NCBI GenBank assembly: GCA_963850995.1
Contig: CAWKNQ010000014.1
Span: forward strand, 186,001-250,000
Direction: 5' to 3'
Source of the DNA: Gaiellasilicea sp963850995
GTDB taxonomy: Bacteria > Actinomycetota > Thermoleophilia > Gaiellales > Gaiellaceae
Length of the DNA: 64,000 nucleotides
Shown: in pieces, positions 17,464 through 25,738 of the stretch
Numbering within the stretch: the stretch's first letter is position 1
How the letters are laid out: each line of letters opens with the position of its first letter
The notes under the pieces: model-generated
What the model saw: the letters and a program-made list of their open reading frames with translations, nothing else
Told to the model about the DNA's origin: nothing
Database searches by the model: none
Translations under genes and position numbers: made by a program

Positions 17464-18425
17464 GCACTCTCGTCTTCCTCGAGCACCACGGCGGCGAGCT
17501 CCAGAAGGGCTCGCTCGCGGTCCTCTCGAAGGCCGCCTCGCTCGGGACCGGCGATGTCGCCGGGGTGATCGTCGGCTCGGGCCTCGACGGTCTCGCCGAG
17601 CAGGCCGGAGCCCACGGCGCCGCCACCGTCTACGTCGCCGACGACGCGAAGCTCGACGCCCCGCTCCCGCAGCCGCGGGTGGACGCGATCGCGCAGCTCG
17701 TCGGGCAGCACGGCTTCGAGACCGTGCTCTTCGCGCAGTCGATCCTCGCTGCGGACGTCGCGGCCGGGCTGGCCGCCCGGCTCGAGGCAGGCTTGAACTG
17801 GCAGCTGACCGACATCACGAGCGGCGACGGGGGCCTCGTCGGCAAGCAGTCGGCGCTCGGAGACTCGGTCGTCGTCGAGGTTGGGTGGACGTCGACTCCG
17901 CGCATCGGGCTCTTCCGCGCCGGTGCATTCGACCCGAGCGAGCAGCCTGCGGCGGGTGCCGTGCAGTCGTTCGAGGTCGAGCTGCAAGAGCATTCGCTCG
18001 CCGCGGAGATGGTCGAGCAGGCGCACGCGGAAGAGAGTGGGCCCTCGATCGAGGATGCGAACGTGATCGTCGCCGGCGGCCGCGGGCTCGGCGAGCCGGA
18101 GAAGTTCACGCTCGTCGAGGAGCTCGCGAAGGCGCTCGGAGGCGCCGTCGGCGCGACGCGCGCCGTCGTCGACGCCGGCTGGTATCCGTACGCGGCGCAG
18201 GTCGGGCAGACGGGCAAGTCGGTCTCGCCGGCGCTCTACGTCGCATGCGGCATCTCGGGAGCGATCCAGCACAAGGTCGGGATGCAGAGCTCGAAGACGA
18301 TCGTCGCGATCAACAAGGACGCGAACGCGCCGATCTTCGAGTTCGCCGACTTCGGCGTGGTCGGCGACCTGCACCAGATCGTTCCGAAGCTGACCGAGCT
18401 CGTCCGCGCGCACAAGGGCGCATGA
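17460..18425 (+). CDS. etfA: electron transfer flavoprotein alpha subunit
   Basis: A 321-aa FAD-carrying subunit. The C-terminal FAD domain is clear: VAGGRGLGEPEKFTLVEELA, ATRAVVDAGW, QVGQTGKSVSPALYVACGIS and TIVAINKDANAPIF. The N-terminal half is the Rossmann-like domain shared with EtfB. The GTG start overlaps the etfB stop. The stop overlaps the ATG of the next gene. Confidence 0.95.
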   Translation: MSTLVFLEHHGGELQKGSLAVLSKAASLGTGDVAGVIVGSGLDGLAEQAGAHGAATVYVADDAKLDAPLPQPRVDAIAQLVGQHGFETVLFAQSILAADVAAGLAARLEAGLNWQLTDITSGDGGLVGKQSALGDSVVVEVGWTSTPRIGLFRAGAFDPSEQPAAGAVQSFEVELQEHSLAAEMVEQAHAEESGPSIEDANVIVAGGRGLGEPEKFTLVEELAKALGGAVGATRAVVDAGWYPYAAQVGQTGKSVSPALYVACGISGAIQHKVGMQSSKTIVAINKDANAPIFEFADFGVVGDLHQIVPKLTELVRAHKGA

Positions 18426-20125
18426 ACCGCGTCAGGCCGGCCGACTACCCGCCGCCGTTCGCGCCGTCGGACGCAATCGCGCCGCCGACCGATCCGGCCG
18501 ACGAGCGAATCGAGGTCGGCGTCCTCGTCGTCGGCGCCGGGCCTGCGGGCCTCGCCTGCGCGATCCGGCTCGGGCAGCTGCTCGAGGAGTCTCCGGAGAC
18601 CTCGGCGCGGCTCGGCGACGTCCCGGTCGCCGTGGTCGAGAAGGGGAAGGCGCCGGGATCGCACCTCCTCTCCGGCGCAATCGTCAACCCGCGCGCGCTG
18701 CGCCGCCTCTTCAGGGGCAGGCTGACGATGGAGGACGTGCCGAGCTACGGCGAGGTCCCCGGCGAGGCCGTCTACCTGCTGACGAAGGGCACCGCGCTCC
18801 GGATCCCGGCCCCGCCGACGATGCGCAACCACGGCAACTGGATCGTCTCCGTCTCGCAGCTCGGCCGCTTCCTCGCCGAGCAGGCCGAGGCGGCCGGCGC
18901 CGCCGTGCTGCCCGAGACCGACGCGCAGAAGCTGCTCGTCGCCGACGGGCGCGTCCAGGGCATCCGCACCGGCGACAAGGGGCTCGGGCGCGACGGCACG
19001 CCGCTCGGCACGCACGAGCCCGGCTCCGACATCGTCGCGAAGCTGACGGTGCTGGCGGAGGGCACGCAGGGCCACCTCACCGGCGCCGCGATCTCGCGCT
19101 TCGGGCTCGAGGGCGAGCAGCCGCAGATCTGGGCGCTCGGCGTCAAGGAGGTCTGGAAGGTGCCGACGCCGCTCGAGCACATCGTCCACACGATGGGCTG
19201 GCCGCTCCGCAAGAGCTCGAAGTACGGCGAGTTCGGCGGCTCCTTCATCTACCCGATGGGCCCGGAGCTCGTCTCGCTCGGCTTCGTCGCCGGGCTCGAG
19301 TACCGCGACGTCGAGTTCTCGGTCCACGACGTGCTGCAGGAGTTCAAGACGCACAAGCTCGTCCGCAAGATCCTGCGGGGCGGCGAGCGGGTCGCCTGGG
19401 GCGCGAAGACGATCACCGAGGGGGGATTTCACGCACTCCCGACGCGCTTCAACGCTCCGGGGCTCCTCCTCGTCGGTGAGGGCGCCGGCCTCGTGAACGT
19501 GCCGACGCTGAAGGGGATCCACTACGCGGTCGAGTCGGGGATCATGGCCGCCGAGGCTGCGTTCCGCTCGCTCCAGCCGGGTGAGTCGCCGGGACGGCTC
19601 GGCGCGCTCGACTCGTACGACGACGAGCTGCGCGCGAGCTACGTGCTGGACGACTTGCGTGAGGTGCGGAACATGCGCCAGGTCTTCGACAAGGGCTTCT
19701 ATCTCGGCGGCGCGCTCGCGAGCGCGATGACGGTGACGAAGGGCCATCTGCCGCCGAAGGAGTACTCGAGCGAAGCGAACGCGGCGCGCACCCTGATCCG
19801 GACGGGGCGTGCGAAGAGCTACCCCGCCCCGGACGGGAAGCTCACCTTCGACAAGCTCTCCTCGGTGTTCCTCTCCGGGAACCGGACGCGCGACGACCAG
19901 CCGAGCCACATCCGGATCCAGCGGCACGTGCCGCTCGAGCTGGCGCGGATGTGGGAGCACATGTGCCCGGCCCAGGTCTACGAGGTCGGCGGTCCCGACG
20001 GCGACGACACCGTCCAGGTCGAGGTGAACCCGTCGAACTGCGTCCAGTGCGGCGCGATCACCGCCAAGGGCGGCCGGCTGACCCCGCCCGAGGGCGGCTC
20101 GGGCCCGGAATACACGTTGACCTAG
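18422..20125 (+). CDS. electron transfer flavoprotein:ubiquinone (quinone) oxidoreductase
   Basis: A 567-aa membrane-associated FeS flavoprotein that moves electrons from EtfAB to the quinone pool. The FAD site is VLVVGAGPAGLACAIRL, with SGAIVNPRAL and VGEGAGLVNVPTLKG further on. The C-terminal ferredoxin-like part has MCPAQVYEVG and NPSNCVQCGAITAKGGR, then PEGGSGPEY. The classical family has a fourth Cys three residues after the third (CVHCKTC). Here that position is Ile, so only three of four cluster cysteines are evident. Either the cluster is [3Fe-4S]/altered or a different ligand is used. ATGA overlap with etfA. Confidence 0.92.
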   Translation: MNRVRPADYPPPFAPSDAIAPPTDPADERIEVGVLVVGAGPAGLACAIRLGQLLEESPETSARLGDVPVAVVEKGKAPGSHLLSGAIVNPRALRRLFRGRLTMEDVPSYGEVPGEAVYLLTKGTALRIPAPPTMRNHGNWIVSVSQLGRFLAEQAEAAGAAVLPETDAQKLLVADGRVQGIRTGDKGLGRDGTPLGTHEPGSDIVAKLTVLAEGTQGHLTGAAISRFGLEGEQPQIWALGVKEVWKVPTPLEHIVHTMGWPLRKSSKYGEFGGSFIYPMGPELVSLGFVAGLEYRDVEFSVHDVLQEFKTHKLVRKILRGGERVAWGAKTITEGGFHALPTRFNAPGLLLVGEGAGLVNVPTLKGIHYAVESGIMAAEAAFRSLQPGESPGRLGALDSYDDELRASYVLDDLREVRNMRQVFDKGFYLGGALASAMTVTKGHLPPKEYSSEANAARTLIRTGRAKSYPAPDGKLTFDKLSSVFLSGNRTRDDQPSHIRIQRHVPLELARMWEHMCPAQVYEVGGPDGDDTVQVEVNPSNCVQCGAITAKGGRLTPPEGGSGPEYTLT

Positions 20126-20135
20126 TAACAGTCTG

Positions 20136-21344
20136 TTACTTGGCGCGCGCTGCCCACGCCCGGGCCAGCTCGATCCGCTCCTCGACCGAGGGATGGCTGT
20201 CGAAGAGCAGGTACGACCAGGTCGGTGGATCGGGGTCGTTCAGCGACTCGACCGTGAAGCTCTCGAAGAGGGCCTCCGCGGCGTCCGGGGCGCGGGTCGT
20301 CTCGAGCGCCGTCCAGTCGGCCTCCTCCTCCATGTGGCGCGAGACGAGGTTGTAGACCGGGGTCGAGAGCAGGCCGAGGACGACGAGGACGAGCAGGGAG
20401 AGCGGCACGGCCGCCGGGTTCGCCATGCCGCCGCGGCGGCGCGTCGCGACCGCGATCAGCCAGGCGCCGGGGAGGGCGAAGAGCGCATACCAGGCGATCG
20501 CCTTCGGGATGTGGTCGCGCGAGTGGTGCCCCAGCTCGTGCGCGAGGACGACCCGCACCTCGTCGTCGCCGAACGCCGGATTGTCGAGCAGCGTGTTCCA
20601 GAAGACGATCCGCTTCGTCGGGCCGAAACCGACGGCATAGGCGTTCGGCGCGCTCGTGAAGTCGGTCACGTCCTCGACCTCGATCCGCACGGGCTCGATC
20701 CCCTGCTCCCTCGCGTACGTGCGGGCGTCGGCGGCGAGCTCGGCGTCCTCGAGCGGGTCGGTCACCGAGAAGTACGGCATCACGAACGCGAAGAGCGCCG
20801 CCAGGCCGACGAAGACGGGAGCCGCCGCGAGCCACCACCGGCGCGGGAACGGCCCTGCCAGGGCCATCACGACCACGAGCGCAAAGGAGACGAAGAGGAA
20901 CTCGGCGCCGAGCCCGATCCAGTTCGCGAACAGCGTCTCGAGGTAGCCGCTGTCGGTCTGGTCGTAGCGGCGGTCCCACCAGACCTCGGCGAGTCGGAAC
21001 GGCACCTGCGAGAGCCACACGAGGCCGAGCCCGATCATGCCGAGCATCATCCCGGTGCCGATCCGGCCGGCGGCCGACTCGCGGGCGAAGCGGAATCCCC
21101 ACTTCGCGTACGCGAGCAGCACCGCGATCAGCACGAGCTGCGAGACGACGAACTCGACCCGGAAGAAGGTCTCGTAGCGCTCGGCCTCGTCGATCGTGTC
21201 CTGGTCGATCAGCTGCTCGACGTCGACCTGCGGCCGCTCGAGCCCGTCCGGCACGCGGCTGTCCCAGAGGAGGTAGGCGGCGGCGGTCCAGGCCGCGACG
21301 AGGAGGAGCGCGGCAAGGGTGAGGAGCGCGCCGCGCCGGGTCAG
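20136..21344 (-). CDS. M48 family integral membrane metallopeptidase (Ste24/HtpX-like)
   Basis: About 402 aa with several membrane segments in the N-terminal half (for example GALLTLAALLLVAAWTAAAY) and the zinc motif VLAHELGHHSRD, with the third ligand in HMEEEADWTALE. This layout fits CAAX-protease-like M48 enzymes that cleave membrane proteins or prenylated peptides. The upstream gene's TGA overlaps a CTG at 21344 (CTGA), and no ATG, GTG or TTG is available before the first hydrophobic segment, so CTG is the proposed start. It may alternatively be a sequence error. It is the second gene of a two-gene unit with DUF4389. Confidence 0.82.
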   Translation of the reverse strand: MTRRGALLTLAALLLVAAWTAAAYLLWDSRVPDGLERPQVDVEQLIDQDTIDEAERYETFFRVEFVVSQLVLIAVLLAYAKWGFRFARESAAGRIGTGMMLGMIGLGLVWLSQVPFRLAEVWWDRRYDQTDSGYLETLFANWIGLGAEFLFVSFALVVVMALAGPFPRRWWLAAAPVFVGLAALFAFVMPYFSVTDPLEDAELAADARTYAREQGIEPVRIEVEDVTDFTSAPNAYAVGFGPTKRIVFWNTLLDNPAFGDDEVRVVLAHELGHHSRDHIPKAIAWYALFALPGAWLIAVATRRRGGMANPAAVPLSLLVLVVLGLLSTPVYNLVSRHMEEEADWTALETTRAPDAAEALFESFTVESLNDPDPPTWSYLLFDSHPSVEERIELARAWAARAK

Positions 21345-22615
21345 GCCGCGGCCTCGACGAGCGCCGCCTCGGGCTCCGGCGCCGGCGGCGGCTGCAGCGC
21401 CGGGCTCGCATACGGGTAGCTGTCGGTGACGACGAACCAGTAGGCGTTCGTTTGCGCGTGATAGCGGATCGCGACCGCGCCGAGGTTCCGCAGCCCGGTC
21501 GGCATCCGGCCGGTCGCGAGCGACGCGAACCAGCCGAGGAAGCCCGCCACCGCGAGTGCGCCCGCCAGCGCGCCCGACACGAAGAGCGCCGGGACGACGA
21601 GGAAGGTGCGGAACAGCGTGATCCAGCGGCTCTGGCGCTCGGGCGGTCCGATCGCGATGTCGACCGGATACCCCGGCTCGCCCGTGAAGCCGGGGAAGGG
21701 GTTCGCGACGAGCAGGAGGAAGGCGGTCACGTGCGCCGTGTAGCGGACGTACGCCGCGATGAAGCGGTGCAGCGGCTCGGCCGAGCGGCCGCGGACGAGC
21801 GCGATGAGGCCGTTTGCGATCGCGGCGAGAAACGCTGCAATCGTCCAGAGCGTCAGCCAGACGAGGTGCGGGAGCGCCAGCAGGAGCCTGAAGAGCACTG
21901 TCAGACGAGAGCGGCGGCCGTCGTCCTCGAGCACGAGCCGCACCGGGTGCGGGCCGAGGCTCCAGGTGGGTCCGAACGTCTCCGGATCGGAGCTCGGGTA
22001 GCGGTCGGTCAGCAGCAGGCCGTATGCGTACGCCCGTGCCCCGTAGCCGAGACCGTAGGCGGCGAGGTCGCGCAGTCCGTGCGCCATCCGGCCGAGCGCG
22101 AGCGAGACGAACCAGCCGAGAAACGCGCACGTCGCGGCAACGCCGACGAACGTGCCGGTCCAGTACGTCTCGCTACCGTCCTGGCTCGCCTGGGCGCCGC
22201 TGCCGCCGCTCGAGCTCCAGCCGAGCACGCCTGCGAGGAGCAGGGCGGGGAGCACGAGGAAGAGGCGCAGCAGAATCGTCCAGCGAGCCTGCGGGCTGCG
22301 CTCGGGGAGCTCGACGTCGACCGGGTAGCCCTGCTCGCCGGTGAAGCTCGGGTACGGGTTCGCAGCGAGCGTCACGTAGGCGCCGAGGTGCGTGACGTAG
22401 CGCAGGTAGGCGGTGAAGAAGCGGTGCAGCCCGTCCGGCAGGCGAGTCGTGAAGAGCGCCGCGAACCAGCCGACGATGGCGGCGAAGAAGACGGCGATCG
22501 TCCAGAGGAGGAGCCAGATGAAGTGGGGGATCGCCAGGAGGAGGCGAAAGAAGACCGTCAGACGGGAGCGCCGAAGGTCGTCCGTCACGGAGAGCCGAAC
22601 GGGATGGTCGTCCAT
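21341..22615 (-). CDS. DUF4389 domain membrane protein with tandem duplicated domain
   Basis: A 424-aa protein containing two copies of the same about-190-aa unit. Each begins HPVRL..DD..RRSRLTV.FRLLLA.PH and later has P.FTGE.GYPVD, LR.FLV.PAL and FLGWF.SLA.GRM..GLR. Each unit has three to four transmembrane helices. Function is unknown; such proteins are common in actinobacteria. It heads a unit with the M48 peptidase, overlapping by four bases, so the peptidase may act on or with it. Confidence 0.85.
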   Translation of the reverse strand: MDDHPVRLSVTDDLRRSRLTVFFRLLLAIPHFIWLLLWTIAVFFAAIVGWFAALFTTRLPDGLHRFFTAYLRYVTHLGAYVTLAANPYPSFTGEQGYPVDVELPERSPQARWTILLRLFLVLPALLLAGVLGWSSSGGSGAQASQDGSETYWTGTFVGVAATCAFLGWFVSLALGRMAHGLRDLAAYGLGYGARAYAYGLLLTDRYPSSDPETFGPTWSLGPHPVRLVLEDDGRRSRLTVLFRLLLALPHLVWLTLWTIAAFLAAIANGLIALVRGRSAEPLHRFIAAYVRYTAHVTAFLLLVANPFPGFTGEPGYPVDIAIGPPERQSRWITLFRTFLVVPALFVSGALAGALAVAGFLGWFASLATGRMPTGLRNLGAVAIRYHAQTNAYWFVVTDSYPYASPALQPPPAPEPEAALVEAAA

Positions 22616-22626
22616 GCGCGGGAGTC

Positions 22627-22632
22627 TACGAT
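22627..22632 (+). promoter_or_regulatory. -10 box of PLP lyase / rpmE transcript
   Basis: TACGAT, 6 nt before the ATG at 22639; no Shine-Dalgarno. Confidence 0.4.
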
Positions 22633-22638
22633 CCGCGC

Positions 22639-23568
22639 ATGCCGGTGACCCGCGACGACGTGCTCGCCGCCGCGACGCGGATCCGAGGGCGCGTCCACCG
22701 GACGCCGACGTTCAGCTCGCGCACGCTCGGCGAGGACGTCTGGCTGAAGGCGGAGCTCTTCCAGAAGACGGGCTCGTTCAAGCCGCGCGGCGTGCTCAAC
22801 AAGCTCGGCACCCTGTCCGCCGAGGAGCGCGCGAGCGGCGTGATCGGGATCTCGGCCGGGAACCACGCGCAAGCGCTCGCCTGGGGGGCTCGCGCCGAAG
22901 GGCTGGATTGCCTCGTCGTCATGTGGCGGGGCGCGAGCGAGGCGAAGATCGCAGCGACCCGCGGCTACGGGGCGGCGGTCGACCTCGAGGCAGACGGGCC
23001 GGCCTCGGCGTTCGCGCGCCTCGAGGCCCTGATCGCCGAGACGGGCCGGACGCTCGTGCATCCGTTCGACGATCCGCTCGTGCTCGCCGGGCAGGGAACG
23101 GTCGCGCTGGAGCTGATCGAGGACGCTCCCGCGGTCGAGACGCTCGTCGTCCCCGTCGGCGGCGGCGGCCTCGTCGCCGGGATCGCCGCTGCGGCTCCCG
23201 ACCGGCGCGTAGTCGCGGTCGAGCCGGAGCGCTCGACGGCGATGCACGACGCCCTCGCGGCCGGCCGGCCCGTCCCCGTCACCCCGGACTCGATCGCGGA
23301 CGGGCTCTCGGCGCCGTTCGCCGGCGAGCAGGCGCTCGAGGTGCTGCAAGCGCACGGGGACGTCGAGAGCGTGCTCGTCTCGGAGGCGGAGATCGAGCAG
23401 GGGTTCCGGTTCCTCTACGAGCGTGCGAAGCTCGCGTGCGAGCCGGCCGCGGCAGTGGGGGTTGCGGCCGTGCTTGCAGGCAAAGTTGGCGAGGGGGCGG
23501 TGGGCGTTGTTGTCTCGGGAGGCAACGTAGACGCCCAAACCACAACTGCTATTCTGGCCCGGCGATGA
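22639..23568 (+). CDS. threonine/serine dehydratase-like PLP enzyme
   Basis: A 309-aa fold-type II PLP enzyme without a regulatory ACT domain. The PLP Lys is in GSFKPRGVLNKL, the Asn loop in SAGNHAQALAWGAR and the glycine loop in VPVGGGGLVAG; the C-terminus has VVSGGNVDA. It could be a catabolic threonine dehydratase, serine dehydratase or serine racemase; the sequence cannot decide. Its stop overlaps rpmE (ATGA). A larger relative with an ACT domain is encoded at 53466. Confidence 0.88.
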   Translation: MPVTRDDVLAAATRIRGRVHRTPTFSSRTLGEDVWLKAELFQKTGSFKPRGVLNKLGTLSAEERASGVIGISAGNHAQALAWGARAEGLDCLVVMWRGASEAKIAATRGYGAAVDLEADGPASAFARLEALIAETGRTLVHPFDDPLVLAGQGTVALELIEDAPAVETLVVPVGGGGLVAGIAAAAPDRRVVAVEPERSTAMHDALAAGRPVPVTPDSIADGLSAPFAGEQALEVLQAHGDVESVLVSEAEIEQGFRFLYERAKLACEPAAAVGVAAVLAGKVGEGAVGVVVSGGNVDAQTTTAILARR

Positions 23569-23783
23569 AGGCTGGAATCCACCCCGAGTACGTGTCCACG
23601 CACGTCCGCTGCTCGTGCGGCAACGAGTTCGAGACCCGCTCGACGCAGGCGGAGATCCACGTCGACGTCTGCTCGGCCTGCCACCCGTTCTACACGGGCA
23701 AGCAGAAGCTGATGGACTCCGGCGGTCGGGTCGAGCGCTTCCAGCGTCGGCTGGAGAAGGCCGGCGGCGCGCGCCGCGGCTAG
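23565..23783 (+). CDS. rpmE: 50S ribosomal protein L31 (zinc-binding form)
   Basis: A 72-aa protein, MKAGIHPEYVSTHVRCSCGN, with four cysteines (RCSCGN and VCSACHPFYTGKQK) of the Zn-binding C+ type, which is usually replaced by a C- paralogue under zinc limitation. It is coupled to the PLP lyase upstream. Its position before DUF1385 and prfA is the standard bacterial order. Confidence 0.95.
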   Translation: MKAGIHPEYVSTHVRCSCGNEFETRSTQAEIHVDVCSACHPFYTGKQKLMDSGGRVERFQRRLEKAGGARRG

Positions 23784-23792
23784 CCACTCGCG

Positions 23793-24710
23793 TTGAGCAA
23801 CAACATCGGAGGGCAGGCCGTCCTGGAGGGCGTGATGATGCGCAGCCCGTCGAAGTGGGCCGTCGCCGTCCGCAAGCCCGACGGCGAGATCGCCGAGGTC
23901 GTCAACGACATCACCTCGCCGATGGCGCGCCGGCCCGTCTTCCGGCTGCCGGTGATCCGGGGCGTGATCGCTCTCGGCGAGTCGCTCGCGATCGGCTTCC
24001 GCGCTCTCGCGATCTCGGCGAACTACGCCGCCCAGGATCCGGAGGCGAGCGACGGCGAGGTGAAGACGGAGATCACGCGCGGCCAGATCCTCTTCTCGTT
24101 CGCGATCGCGATCGGCTTCGCGCTGATGCTCTTCAAGGTGACGCCGGCGCTGATCACGAATTGGCTGCCGATCGACACCACCGGCACGTTCGTCGTGATC
24201 GAGGGCGTGATCCGCGTGTGCATCTTCCTCGTCTACCTGCTCCTGATCTCGCTCCTGCCCGACCTTCGCCGCGTCTTCCAGTACCACGCGGCGGAGCACA
24301 AGGCGATCAATGCCTTCGAGGCGGGGGAGGAGCTCACGCCCGAGCGCGTGCAGAAATTCAGCTTGATCCACCCGCGTTGCGGAACGGCATTTTTGCTCTG
24401 GGTCATGGTGATCGGCATCTTCGTCTTCGCCTTCGTCGGCCAGCCGGCGTGGTACTGGCTGATCACGAGCCGGATCCTGCTCCTGCCGCTGATCGCCGGG
24501 ATCGCCTACGAGCTGATCCGCTTCGCGGGCAAGCACCAGGACAACGCGCTCCTGATGGCGCTGCTCGCACCGGGGCTCTGGCTCCAGCGCCTGACGACCC
24601 GGCAGCCCTCGCTCGACCAGATCGAGGTCTCGATCCGCGCGCTCCAGGAAGTGCTTCGCCTCGAAGGCGGAATCACCAAGGAGGAGCGCAGGGTGGAGGT
24701 GATGGCGTAG
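23793..24710 (+). CDS. DUF1385 family membrane protein
   Basis: A 305-aa protein starting at TTG 23793 with the family's N-terminal IGGQAVLEGVMMRSPSKWAVAVR, four to five transmembrane segments (about 75-140 and 205-260) and the central YHAAEHKAINAFEAGEEL motif with conserved His/Glu. It is widespread next to rpmE/prfA; the function is not established. The 1-base overlap with osmC at 24710 makes them an operon. Confidence 0.88.
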   Translation: MSNNIGGQAVLEGVMMRSPSKWAVAVRKPDGEIAEVVNDITSPMARRPVFRLPVIRGVIALGESLAIGFRALAISANYAAQDPEASDGEVKTEITRGQILFSFAIAIGFALMLFKVTPALITNWLPIDTTGTFVVIEGVIRVCIFLVYLLLISLLPDLRRVFQYHAAEHKAINAFEAGEELTPERVQKFSLIHPRCGTAFLLWVMVIGIFVFAFVGQPAWYWLITSRILLLPLIAGIAYELIRFAGKHQDNALLMALLAPGLWLQRLTTRQPSLDQIEVSIRALQEVLRLEGGITKEERRVEVMA

Positions 24711-25144
24711 TGGCGGCCCAGCGCCGAGCATCGGTGACCTGGAACGGCGACCTGATGGGCGGGTCGGGGACGATCGACGAGGTCGGCTCGGGGGCCTTCG
24801 GGCCGCTCGAGGTCAGCTGGTCGGCACGGACGGAGGACTCCGGCGGCAAGACGAGCCCGGAGGAGCTGATCGCGGCGGCGCACGCCTCCTGCTTCTCGAT
24901 GGCGCTCGCGCACGGGCTCGCCCAGGCGGGGAGCGCGCCGGAACGGCTGAGCACGTCGGCTGCTGTGACGTTCGTGCCCGGGACCGGGATCACGGCGATC
25001 GCGCTCACCGTTCGCGGCCGCGTGCCGGGGCTCGACGCCGACGGCTTCCGCGAGGCGGCGGAGGCGGCCAAAGCGGGCTGCCCGGTCTCGAAGGCGCTCG
25101 CCGCCGTGCCCGAGATCACGCTCGACGCGTCGCTCGACGCGTAG
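24710..25144 (+). CDS. OsmC/Ohr family peroxiredoxin-like protein
   Basis: A 144-aa thiol peroxidase candidate that reduces organic hydroperoxides. The two redox cysteines are in AAHASCFSMALAHGL and AKAGCPVSKALA, matching the OsmC/Ohr pair. The GTG start at 24710 overlaps the DUF1385 stop. The gene appears complete (TLDASLDA end). Its last codons coincide with the 3' end of the transposase coming from the other strand, so the insertion border lies at its stop. Confidence 0.9.
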   Translation: MAAQRRASVTWNGDLMGGSGTIDEVGSGAFGPLEVSWSARTEDSGGKTSPEELIAAAHASCFSMALAHGLAQAGSAPERLSTSAAVTFVPGTGITAIALTVRGRVPGLDADGFREAAEAAKAGCPVSKALAAVPEITLDASLDA

Positions 25145-25572
25145 CGGCTCCAGCTCCACGGCCAGTCTGCGGGGCGCTCGCAGAGCCTTGCCCGGACCGG
25201 GTTCGCCAGCACGTAGGCGCAGGTGGCCGCGAGGTGCTCCTCGTCCCGGACCTGCCAGAGCGCGAACCGGTCGCCCCAGAGATGGCCGCTGCGTCGGTAC
25301 TTCGCGTTGATCCATTCCGCATAGACCCCGTTGACGCGGTGCAGGGCACGCGACAGCCGCTCGCGGAGGCACTCGACGACAACGTGGTAGTGGTTCGGCA
25401 TCAGGCAGAGGGCGTGGACGTGGAGCTCGTGCTGCTCGACCGCCCGCCAGAGCTGCGTCAGGAAGAAGCGGCCGTCACCGCGGTCGTGGAACACCGCCTG
25501 TCGTGCGACTCCTCGTGTCGTCACGTGCCACACCCCGTAGGCGGGGAAGGTCGAGCGAGGCAGCCGTGCCAT
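25142..25572 (-). CDS. REP-associated tyrosine transposase (Y1/IS200-like), 3' end probably truncated
   Basis: Starts MARLPRSTFPAYGVWHVTTR at 25572 behind GAGGAG. HUH motif LMPNHYHVVVE; catalytic Tyr probably in TCAYVLANPVRARL; the family end DWPWSWSRYAS is reached at the osmC border. No stop follows there: the frame stays open antisense to osmC until 24673, so the native C-terminus seems lost and the reading continues into foreign sequence. The frame is also open upstream through the palindrome. Such single-copy transposases mobilise REP hairpins in single-stranded form. Confidence 0.82.
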
Positions 25573-25608
25573 CTCCTCACGGTAGGCACAGCGCGAGCCG
25601 CAAACGCC

Positions 25609-25690
25609 CCTGTGGAGGAACTGGAACAGAATTGTTGCTGTTCGGACATGCCGCAACGGGACACGTCCGGGGACAGTCCCCGGACGTGTC
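25609..25690 (-). repeat. REP-like flank of the transposase with 31-nt hairpin
   Basis: 25660-25690 is a perfect inverted repeat (15-bp arms, single-base centre). On the minus strand the block from 25685 down to 25609 aligns gaplessly to 7464-7540. Likely transposase recognition site. Confidence 0.75.
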
Positions 25691-25738
25691 CGCAACGGTC
25701 TCGTCCGTTCGGGGCAGGGCCGATGCGGCCCCGCCCGC

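Larger units (their letters stand above)
25142..25690 (-). mobile_element. RAYT-type transposable element between osmC and DUF5995
   Basis: Consists of a Y1 tyrosine transposase gene plus an upstream non-coding flank (25573-25690) that ends in a strong 31-nt palindrome. The left border falls at the osmC stop. The right flank has a solitary relative at 7464. The element sits in an otherwise conserved housekeeping gene run (rpmE to prfA). Confidence 0.7.
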
